From assembly GCA_030633015.1 (NCBI GenBank), contig DAOVTR010000014.1, positions 1 through 12,562 on the forward strand: a stretch of DNA of 12,562 nucleotides, in the 5' to 3' direction. The notes below the pieces were generated by a model. It saw only the letters and a program-made list of their open reading frames with translations, was not told where the DNA came from and searched no databases. Position numbers and translations under genes: made by a program. Of this stretch, positions 1-6,446 are shown piece after piece (within the stretch, counting starts at the first letter, position 1; every line of letters starts with the position of its first letter). Source of the stretch: Bdellovibrionales bacterium. Lineage in GTDB: Bacteria > Bdellovibrionota > Bacteriovoracia > Bacteriovoracales > Bacteriovoracaceae.

Positions 1-1008
1 AAGATCCTGATATTGGGTTGCGGTTTGGTCGGGTCTTGGGTCAATATCCTCTTCATCATCCATTTGGGCGACATATCCATCCCTAGATTGAAAGAATTCC
101 TTGCTTTGCTCTTCAGTGATTGTTGGAAAAAGTATCTTCAGTTCTTTATCATTTATGGTATTAATTGGAATAATTGATGCCTCGTGAATTGTCAGTTGAT
201 CTTTAATAAGCTCAACAAGAGCATCGTTCCACCCTTCAAGCAGATAAAGCTCACTAATTGAACTAAAAGGGCCATATTTAGGAGTCAAATTATCATAAAT
301 AGATTCTAATTCACCTTTTTCTGGATCATTAAAGTCATCACGATAATTTACGTAGTACTTGAGCTCTTTTATCAGAAGCTTCGGGTCAGGGTCACCATAA
401 ATTAGATCAAAATTTTCATCTGTCTCTTTTTTTTCTTCAAGTCGCTGCTCAAGGGTGTTAATTAATTCTTGTTCAATATAAAATTGAGGAGATTTTTGCT
501 CAGCCTGCGACAGATCTTCATCATTTTGTTTTACTGAATTTCCCACCTTAAAAGATGATCTTAAGTTATTTGGGTTTAAAAAACCAGAAATGCTGGAAAT
601 AGAAACCGATATTCCACCTTCTATAAGTATTTTTTTATTAAAATCTTCAAATGCAGTTCTTTGAATAATTCCAGCTTCGCTAGGCATGGGGATAGGGAAG
701 ACAAATGGCTGAGTGAATATTGAAAGAAGCATATCCTCGGGTATAATATCCTTAAGGTTTTTATTCTTAGCAATAATATTTTTACCTTCTTTGTAAATCT
801 TAAGTTTAGCAAGAGCTAGCAATAGCCCAGATTCTGCATTTAGTTTTGCCTGTAATTTGTATTGTTGATTATAAGTTTTAACTTTAGTAATAACCATTCT
901 ATTTGTAAGAGTGTAAAGGGTTGCAGTTAAGATGGTAATAGCACTTATCACTAAAAGCATTGCAACACCGGAATTATTTTTTTGAAAAATGATTTTTGTT
1001 TTAATCAT
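1..1008 (-). CDS. gspK: GspK, T2SS minor pseudopilin at the pilus tip (3' end cut by window)
   Basis: The reading frame starts at an ATG overlapping the last 8 nt of gspJ and stays open for 336 codons to the window edge, so the C-terminus is missing. The N-terminus has a short basic leader, then the prepilin cleavage context NNSG|VAMLLVISA and a hydrophobic helix. The +5 position is Leu, not Glu, which is the family hallmark of GspK, the tip subunit that caps the GspI-J-K complex. Further along are GFLNPNNL (about residues 142-149), a YRDDFNDPE segment (222-230) resembling the usual D-x-D motif, GPFSSISELYLLEGW (246-260), and PINTINDKELKILFP (281-295), which matches the N-x-N-T-A type SAM-like region of the family. 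The usual length is about 320-380 residues, so only a short piece is probably absent. Family assignment is strong; tip function is from established knowledge. Confidence 0.93.
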   Translation of the reverse strand, partial: MIKTKIIFQKNNSGVAMLLVISAITILTATLYTLTNRMVITKVKTYNQQYKLQAKLNAESGLLLALAKLKIYKEGKNIIAKNKNLKDIIPEDMLLSIFTQPFVFPIPMPSEAGIIQRTAFEDFNKKILIEGGISVSISSISGFLNPNNLRSSFKVGNSVKQNDEDLSQAEQKSPQFYIEQELINTLEQRLEEKKETDENFDLIYGDPDPKLLIKELKYYVNYRDDFNDPEKGELESIYDNLTPKYGPFSSISELYLLEGWNDALVELIKDQLTIHEASIIPINTINDKELKILFPTITEEQSKEFFQSRDGYVAQMDDEEDIDPRPDQTATQYQDL

Positions 1009-1816
1009 TTTTACCTGCGGTATTTTGTACTTGTAAATCATTATTGGGATCAAAAAACGGCCATAATGGCCTAAAGATTTGTTCTATTTCTAATTCTTCT
1101 CCTGAATAATTCCAAGTCAATAATACCTTTATACTTTGGGGAGCGTAAGAATCAATTTTATTGAGACCTCTAATGGAGTCCTCGAATTTTTTATCAATAG
1201 AATCCCAAAAGAAAAATTTTAAAGATTTAATATTATTCAAAAGAATATGTGGTTTAATAGTGTCCCATTCAAATCGCGGATAATAAGGATCGTTAGCAGA
1301 GTAATATCTAATTAATTCATAGGGGGCATCTGGATTAGCATCCTCTTTTTCGTTTGTTCTTAAAGCATATTTAATCCATACAAAATTAGATTGTTTGGAG
1401 TTTTTAATTTTTCTACGATTAACGCTTGAAAAAAAAACTATTGAATTTGATTCAGGATTTTCAAAAATAGGGACAGGTATAAAGCGAGTAGATATTGTGG
1501 GAAATTTATCTGAAGCTAAAAAATTTGCAGCAGGATCTAAGGTTTCACTATTTGGTGCCTGAAGCTCAGGTTTGTATAAATTTGAAAAAAAGATAGGAGA
1601 ATACAGTCCAGTTATATCTAGATCCATACGGTTTAAAGCAGTTTCAACTTGTAATAATTTATTAGAGTCATTTAAAATACGATCTTTTGTTTCGATACCT
1701 GAACCTAGCATGTTGTAAATTTGTATGGATAAGAATGTTAATATGGTAATTGCAATTAAAACTTCTAATAAGGTAAGTCCATGTTGTTTTTTTAATTTTT
1801 TTAATAACAAATTCAT
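1001..1816 (-). CDS. gspJ: GspJ, T2SS minor pseudopilin
   Basis: This 271-residue protein has a type IV prepilin leader: basic residues then KKQHG|LTLLEVLIAITIL, with Gly before the cut and Glu at +5 (residue 18). The hydrophobic helix covers about residues 14-37. The globular domain contains the WNYSGEELEIEQIFRPLWP region near the C-terminus, where GspJ proteins carry a conserved strand. GspJ binds GspI and GspK to form the tip complex of the periplasmic pseudopilus. It is somewhat longer than typical GspJ (about 200-240 residues); residues about 70-125 look like an inserted loop rich in Pro, Asn and Ser. The start lies 2 nt after the gspI stop with no strong ribosome binding site, so translation is probably coupled. 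Order and prepilin signature make the call firm, although GspJ and GspI are distinguished partly by position. Confidence 0.92.
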   Translation of the reverse strand: MNLLLKKLKKQHGLTLLEVLIAITILTFLSIQIYNMLGSGIETKDRILNDSNKLLQVETALNRMDLDITGLYSPIFFSNLYKPELQAPNSETLDPAANFLASDKFPTISTRFIPVPIFENPESNSIVFFSSVNRRKIKNSKQSNFVWIKYALRTNEKEDANPDAPYELIRYYSANDPYYPRFEWDTIKPHILLNNIKSLKFFFWDSIDKKFEDSIRGLNKIDSYAPQSIKVLLTWNYSGEELEIEQIFRPLWPFFDPNNDLQVQNTAGKND

Positions 1817-1818
1817 AA

Positions 1819-2340
1819 TTAAAAATTTAAATCCAGTTGTGCCTGATCGTTATAGAGCCATCTTGATACAGTATAAAAATAGTTTGTTTCTTTATTTGTA
1901 ATTGTTACTCTTATTTGCCAAATTAATTTTTCCATATTGTCCTTGACCTTATTGGCCAGATCTTTTTGGATTCCAGGACTTTGCTCTGATTCAGGTTGAT
2001 CTTCTTCACCGAGAAGTTTACTTAGGTCAGGTAACTCTAATTTTTTGTATTCAATTGTATATTTATAATTAGGATATTTTTCAATTGTTTTTTCTTCAGG
2101 GACTAGTGTAAGTGAATCTCGAAGTTCTGGCGGGTTGATAATTAATTCATTTAAAACATTTAAACAGAGTCTTTTTAAGAAAACTTCTTCTTCAATTAAC
2201 ATGCTATCAGACTGACTTTTACCAATAACTGTTACGTAGACAGCTGCTCCGAAAATAGTAAATAATGTTATGGCCAACATCACTTCCATTAAAGAAAATC
2301 CAGCTTGATCTTTTTGTTTATTTATTATTTTTTTAGCCAT
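1819..2340 (-). CDS. gspI: GspI, T2SS minor pseudopilin
   Basis: This 173-residue protein starts with a Lys-rich leader and the prepilin site KDQAG|FSLMEVMLAITLF, with Gly before the cut and Glu at +5 (residue 19). A single N-terminal hydrophobic helix follows, then a small periplasmic domain ending in a YTVSRWLYND segment. GspI nucleates the tip complex with GspJ and GspK. It is longer than the usual 120-130 residues, mainly because of an acidic, Pro/Ser-containing loop around residues 108-126. The ATG lies inside gspH, overlapping its last 16 nt in another frame, which suggests translational coupling. Identity rests on the prepilin motif plus its position between gspH and gspJ. Confidence 0.9.
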   Translation of the reverse strand: MAKKIINKQKDQAGFSLMEVMLAITLFTIFGAAVYVTVIGKSQSDSMLIEEEVFLKRLCLNVLNELIINPPELRDSLTLVPEEKTIEKYPNYKYTIEYKKLELPDLSKLLGEEDQPESEQSPGIQKDLANKVKDNMEKLIWQIRVTITNKETNYFYTVSRWLYNDQAQLDLNF

Positions 2341-3008
2341 GCTTCAAATATTTCCTTTGCAGTTTCTAATTGCTTCTCTTCTAAGTCATCTTCCTCGTTA
2401 ATTTCTATATCTTTAAATACAAGATCAAGTTCATCATAAAACGGACTTATTATAAGTCCCATAACTTGAACACTTGTTCCAATAATAATAATAGCACTAT
2501 CTTTTTCCCCCGTGGGATAAAAATAGATGGATGCTTCTCCACCAGTAAATAAAACTTCATGAAGAGAGGTTCCAATACCAATAAGTTGTGCATTTTCATT
2601 TAATTTACTATTTTCATCAGCAAACTCAGGAATTCGATTAAATTGTTTGCTGAATTTTTCTATATTTTGTTGCTGAACCTTTTGGTCTTTTAATGATGAT
2701 GACTTATCAAGAAGTATATCATCCACAGGTATAATTAATGAATCGTCAGGCCCGAACTCGACATAATATTGTTGTGGTTGTTCATCAAGCAGAAAATGAA
2801 TACGTACTATTGAATTTTTTAGAGCAGCTTCGTCAATTGAATATTTTATTGCAGATTCTATTTTTTCAATATTATTATCTAGATCATTGCTTTCTGTAAA
2901 AAATAAATTAGGTACAATAAATGCCATGGCCATAGACATTAAAAAAAGTGACACAAGGACTTCAATTAATGTGAAGGCCTTGTGATTTTTTAATGTATTA
3001 AGATTCAT
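2325..3008 (-). CDS. gspH: GspH, T2SS minor pseudopilin
   Basis: This 227-residue protein has the prepilin motif KNHKA|FTLIEVLVSLFLM with Glu at +5 (residue 16), followed by a hydrophobic helix (about 12-33). The residue before the cut is Ala rather than the near-invariant Gly. The rest is a periplasmic domain with a FYPTGEKDSAIIIIG strand segment (about 163-177) like the C-terminal beta region of GspH/FimT proteins, then an acidic stretch DIEINEEDDLEEKQLE (about 201-216). It sits at the usual place between gspG and gspI. No Shine-Dalgarno is visible in the 15-nt gap after gspG (sequence AAATACCTATTAAAA), so initiation may depend on coupling to gspG. GspH joins the pseudopilus body to the tip complex (family knowledge). 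It is longer than typical GspH (about 160-190). Confidence 0.9.
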   Translation of the reverse strand: MNLNTLKNHKAFTLIEVLVSLFLMSMAMAFIVPNLFFTESNDLDNNIEKIESAIKYSIDEAALKNSIVRIHFLLDEQPQQYYVEFGPDDSLIIPVDDILLDKSSSLKDQKVQQQNIEKFSKQFNRIPEFADENSKLNENAQLIGIGTSLHEVLFTGGEASIYFYPTGEKDSAIIIIGTSVQVMGLIISPFYDELDLVFKDIEINEEDDLEEKQLETAKEIFEAWLKK

Positions 3009-3023
3009 TTTTAATAGGTATTT

Positions 3024-3473
3024 TTATTTTTTAGCTGGAAAGAACACATCATCATCAGTCTCTTCTTCTTCATCTTGTCCAGCAGAACTAATTTGAAATG
3101 ATCTTTTATCTATTAATTCATATATATATTCGCTATCCCAAGGATCTAATGGAATATCACCTTTTAGGTAACCATCTGGTGCGTATCGTTTACACTCCTT
3201 TCCTCCTGAAGGTTTATTAACAAGGGCATCAAGTCCTTCTTCAGAAGTAGGGTATCTATTACAATGCCTTTTAAAATCATCAAGGGCCGTACCAAACGTT
3301 TGCATTTGAATGGTCGCTGCAGAGACTTTTCCCTCTTCAAATTTTCCAGCAACATTGACAACAACTAAAGTGCCAGCAACACTTAAAAGTGTTAATGCTA
3401 CTAAAATTTCAACGAGTGAGAATCCTATGGAATTTTTTGTAATTTCTTTGATTAGTGTTTTTTTCATGTTCAT
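3024..3473 (-). CDS. gspG: GspG, T2SS major pseudopilin
   Basis: This 149-residue protein is the subunit that polymerises into the periplasmic pseudopilus pushing substrates through the secretin. It has leader NSIG|FSLVEILVALTLL (Gly17 before the cut, Glu22 at +5). Typical GspG landmarks follow: NRYPTSEEGLDALV (residues 72-85), the GYLKGDIPLDPWDSEYIYE region (101-119; family consensus PxDPWGxxY), and FQISSAGQDEEEE, corresponding to the FDIYSLGADG calcium loop. That loop is strongly acidic and shorter than usual. Cys71 and Cys94 could form a disulfide. The ATG is preceded by AGAGGA with a 4-nt gap, supporting this start; a second ATG two codons later is less well spaced. It lies 12 nt after gspF. 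GspG is normally the most abundant product of the operon, and the good ribosome binding site fits. Confidence 0.97.
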   Translation of the reverse strand: MNMKKTLIKEITKNSIGFSLVEILVALTLLSVAGTLVVVNVAGKFEEGKVSAATIQMQTFGTALDDFKRHCNRYPTSEEGLDALVNKPSGGKECKRYAPDGYLKGDIPLDPWDSEYIYELIDKRSFQISSAGQDEEEETDDDVFFPAKK

Positions 3474-3485
3474 ATAATCCTCTTT

Positions 3486-4700
3486 TTATCTTTTTAGTGA
3501 ACTCATATCGAGCATTGGCACAACAACGGAAAAAATAATAAATCCAATCACTAGCCCCATAATTACTAACATTATAGGCTCAAGAATACTTGTTAGTCCA
3601 CTGAGTTTTGTATTAACTTCATCTTCGTAGGTTTCTGATATTATGTTTAACATAGGCTCTAACTCACCAGATTTTTCCCCAATACCTATCATATGAGTAA
3701 CCATTGGAGGAAATAGACCACTTTTGGTTAATGGACCTGCAAGGGTGGCTCCTTCTGCAATACTTATTCTGGCATCCTCAACTGTTTTTTGAATGTGCAC
3801 ATTTGAAATTAAGTTTTTAACAATTTTCATGGCATCTAAAATTGGTACACCTGAATTTAGAAGAGTAGAAAGTATAGAAGTGAATCTACTTACATTTATC
3901 ATAATTGTTAAATCATTTATTATTGGTAGCATTAAAAGTAGGGAGTGCCACTTCTCTTGTCCATTTTTAGAATTAATATATTTTTTAAATAAATAATAAC
4001 TTGCAAATAAACTTATAATAATAAAAAGCCAATGATTTCTTAAAAACTCAGATATCCAAATAGAAATTTTAGTCTGTATTGGAAGTTCCTTTTTCATGGA
4101 TGCAAATATTTTTGTTATCTGTGGGATTACAAACATAAATATTAACGTCATCATAATTGATCCAATAACCATCATAATAACTGGATAGGTCATTGCACTT
4201 TTTATTTTATTTTTAAGTTTCACCTGATTATCTGTAAATTCTGCAAGTTTTAAAAGAACAATGGATAAATTTCCGGATGTTTCTCCAGCATCAACCATAT
4301 TTACATAAATATTGTTAAAAATTGTAGGATAATCGGAGAAGGCCTTTGCAAGAGAGCTTCCTTCATTAACTTTTTGTTTAACATCAGAAAGCACTAATTT
4401 CATCTGCTGATTATCGGCTTGATCTAATAGGGCCGATAAAGCTTCGACTATCTGTACTTTTGCCTTAATGAGGGTTGCTAACTGACGAGTCATAAGTGAA
4501 AGGTCTGTAATAGAAATTTTATTGGCAAAATTAATGGTAGAAACATGTTTAAGAGAGTCAGATTTCTCTTCTTTAATTTCAACAAGCATTATTCCCATTA
4601 TTTTAAGTTTTTGTTTTGCTTGGGAAATTGATTCACTATTTAAGGTGGCCTTAATCTCTTTTCCTGATTTATTTAACCCTTTGTATTTATAAATGGGCAT
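3486..4700 (-). CDS. gspF: GspF, T2SS inner-membrane platform protein
   Basis: This 404-residue polytopic protein anchors the GspE ATPase and the growing pseudopilus at the inner membrane. It has a short cytoplasmic N-terminal domain, then two tandem T2SSF domains (about residues 68-190 and 270-392). Each carries the family's G-E-x-x-G-x-L signature: AGETSGNL (138-145) and IGEKSGEL (340-347). Three hydrophobic segments are visible at about 171-195, 223-240 and 372-397, matching the usual topology. Length is typical for GspF (about 400). It begins 15 nt after gspE, with AGGA placed 10 nt before the ATG. There is no sign of truncation. PilC of type IV pili is homologous, but the surrounding gsp genes settle the assignment. 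Confidence 0.97.
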   Translation of the reverse strand: MPIYKYKGLNKSGKEIKATLNSESISQAKQKLKIMGIMLVEIKEEKSDSLKHVSTINFANKISITDLSLMTRQLATLIKAKVQIVEALSALLDQADNQQMKLVLSDVKQKVNEGSSLAKAFSDYPTIFNNIYVNMVDAGETSGNLSIVLLKLAEFTDNQVKLKNKIKSAMTYPVIMMVIGSIMMTLIFMFVIPQITKIFASMKKELPIQTKISIWISEFLRNHWLFIIISLFASYYLFKKYINSKNGQEKWHSLLLMLPIINDLTIMINVSRFTSILSTLLNSGVPILDAMKIVKNLISNVHIQKTVEDARISIAEGATLAGPLTKSGLFPPMVTHMIGIGEKSGELEPMLNIISETYEDEVNTKLSGLTSILEPIMLVIMGLVIGFIIFSVVVPMLDMSSLKR

Positions 4701-4715
4701 ACTAGATTATTCCTA

Positions 4716-6434
4716 TTACTCTTCTGCGTTTATCGCTCTTACCATTTCTTCAATTGATGTAATTCCTTGAAATACTTTATCAAGTGCGTCCTGTCTTAGA
4801 GTTCTCATTCCTTCTTTTATTGCTGTTTGTTTTAGAGCATTTGCATCAGCTTTTTTTAATATTAGTGCCCTGACACTATCGCTGATTAGTAAAAGTTCGG
4901 ATATTGATGTTTGTCCAGAATAGCCACGATGATTACATTTTGGACATCCTACAGGATGATATATAGTAGCATCAGCAGGTACTGAATTAATTCCGAGATG
5001 GTTTAGTTCTGCATTAGTAATTTCAGTTTCCTCTTTACATGTATCACATAGTGTTCTAACTAGTCTTTGGGCGAGTACACCGATGAGAGAAGATGCTATT
5101 AAAAAAGGCTGAACTCCCATATCAATAAGTCTGTTGGGAGCAGAGGCTGAATCATTTGTATGAAGGGTAGAAAGTACAAGGTGACCTGTTAATGAAGCAG
5201 TTATGGCCATATCAGCAGTTTCATAATCTCTTGTTTCTCCAACCATTATAACATTGGGATTTTGTCTCAGTATTGATCTTAAAGCTTTAGCAAAAGTTAA
5301 TTCGATTTTTTGATTAACTTGAATTTGCGAGACACCAGGGATCTCGTATTCTACAGGGTCTTCCACTGTAATAATCATTTTTCCTGGTTCATTTATTCGA
5401 TCTAAAAGAGCAAATAGGGTAGTTGTTTTTCCATGACCTGTTGGACCCGTTACATATAAAACACCATGTTTTCTTTTTGCTAGCTTATCAAGATGAGTCA
5501 ATATTTGACCATCAAACCCTAAGTTTTCAAGTTTTAACACTGTATTATTTCTTTCTAAAATTCTCATAACGATACGTTCGCCATTTTGAATTGGTACAGT
5601 TGAAAGTCTTATATCAACATCCTTTCCTGCAATTTTTATTTTTATTCTTCCATCTTGTGGAAGCCGTTTTTCAGCAATATCAATTTTGGCCATAACTTTA
5701 ATTCTAGAAGTTACTGCTTGATGAGTTTTTAGAGGTTGACGTAAAATTTCAGTCATAACTCCATTAATTCTAAATCGATAAATAGTTTCTTTTTCATATG
5801 GTTCAATATGAATATCAGAGGCACGCTCTTTAACGGCCCTAAAAATAACTGAGTGAACAAATTTAATAACGGGAGCTTCATCGGCTCCGGCATCAAGAAT
5901 ATCAATAGGTCCTTCAAGATCCAAATTTTCATCAAATTCGTCTTCTAAAGAATCAACAATATTTTTATTTGCTTTTTCGTAAACTCTATTGATGGCATCT
6001 TGAACTCGCAGAGGAGAGGAGACAATAACTTTAATATCTTTTTTGAAAAGTTCTTGTAAATCATTAATTGAATCAAATTTAAAAGGGTCAGCAACCGTGA
6101 CAGTTATAGAGTAATCTGTTTCGAGAATTGGTAATATTTCGTGTTGCTTTGCATAGTTAATGGGAATTTCATTTATGATATTAGGATCAATTTCATCTAT
6201 CTTAATCTCATTAATATAAGGAATATTAATTTGATGACACATTACTCTAATAATATCATGTTGATGAATATAATTTTTCTTTAAGAGAATTTCACCAAGT
6301 AGTAGTCCAGACTCTTTTTGTATAACGAGAGCTTCATCTAATTGAGCTTCAGTCAAAGAGGTGAACTCTAAAAGTAGTTGTCCTATTTTTACTCTACCCT
6401 CATGGGTTTGAGTCATTTCATTTGAAGAATCCAT
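4716..6434 (-). CDS. gspE: GspE, T2SS assembly ATPase
   Basis: This 572-residue hexameric secretion ATPase powers pseudopilus assembly from the cytoplasmic face of the inner membrane, via GspF and GspL. Residues 14-68 hold two tandem MshEN-like units (KIGQLLLEF... and LLGEILLKKN...), followed by the N2 domain and the catalytic domain. Visible motifs are Walker A GPTGHGKTTT (330-339), the Asp box ITVEDPVE (355-362), Walker B VIMVGETRD (395-403), and a His box SLTGHLVLSTLHTND (414-428). A four-Cys zinc site is formed by Cys463, Cys466, Cys497 and Cys500. Walker A has His where the family usually has Ser (GPTGSGK). Length is slightly above classical GspE (about 500). The ATG has a strong ribosome binding site, AGGAG, 5 nt upstream. 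It lies 12 nt after gspD. PilB and MshE are relatives; operon context favours GspE. Confidence 0.97.
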   Translation of the reverse strand: MDSSNEMTQTHEGRVKIGQLLLEFTSLTEAQLDEALVIQKESGLLLGEILLKKNYIHQHDIIRVMCHQINIPYINEIKIDEIDPNIINEIPINYAKQHEILPILETDYSITVTVADPFKFDSINDLQELFKKDIKVIVSSPLRVQDAINRVYEKANKNIVDSLEDEFDENLDLEGPIDILDAGADEAPVIKFVHSVIFRAVKERASDIHIEPYEKETIYRFRINGVMTEILRQPLKTHQAVTSRIKVMAKIDIAEKRLPQDGRIKIKIAGKDVDIRLSTVPIQNGERIVMRILERNNTVLKLENLGFDGQILTHLDKLAKRKHGVLYVTGPTGHGKTTTLFALLDRINEPGKMIITVEDPVEYEIPGVSQIQVNQKIELTFAKALRSILRQNPNVIMVGETRDYETADMAITASLTGHLVLSTLHTNDSASAPNRLIDMGVQPFLIASSLIGVLAQRLVRTLCDTCKEETEITNAELNHLGINSVPADATIYHPVGCPKCNHRGYSGQTSISELLLISDSVRALILKKADANALKQTAIKEGMRTLRQDALDKVFQGITSIEEMVRAINAEE

Positions 6435-6439
6435 TAAAG

Positions 6440-6444
6440 CTCCT
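6440..6444 (-). promoter_or_regulatory. Ribosome binding site of gspE
   Basis: AGGAG on the minus strand lies 5 nt before the gspE ATG and just after the gspD stop. It is the clearest Shine-Dalgarno in the operon and fixes the gspE start. Confidence 0.75.
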
Positions 6445-6446
6445 AA

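Noticed and set aside
621..812. Minus-strand 63-codon frame within gspK
   Set aside because: It is an alternative frame of gspK, whose own frame is uninterrupted and carries family motifs through this stretch.
3793..3996. Plus-strand open frame inside gspF
   Set aside because: It is antisense to the second T2SSF domain and shows no independent coding evidence.
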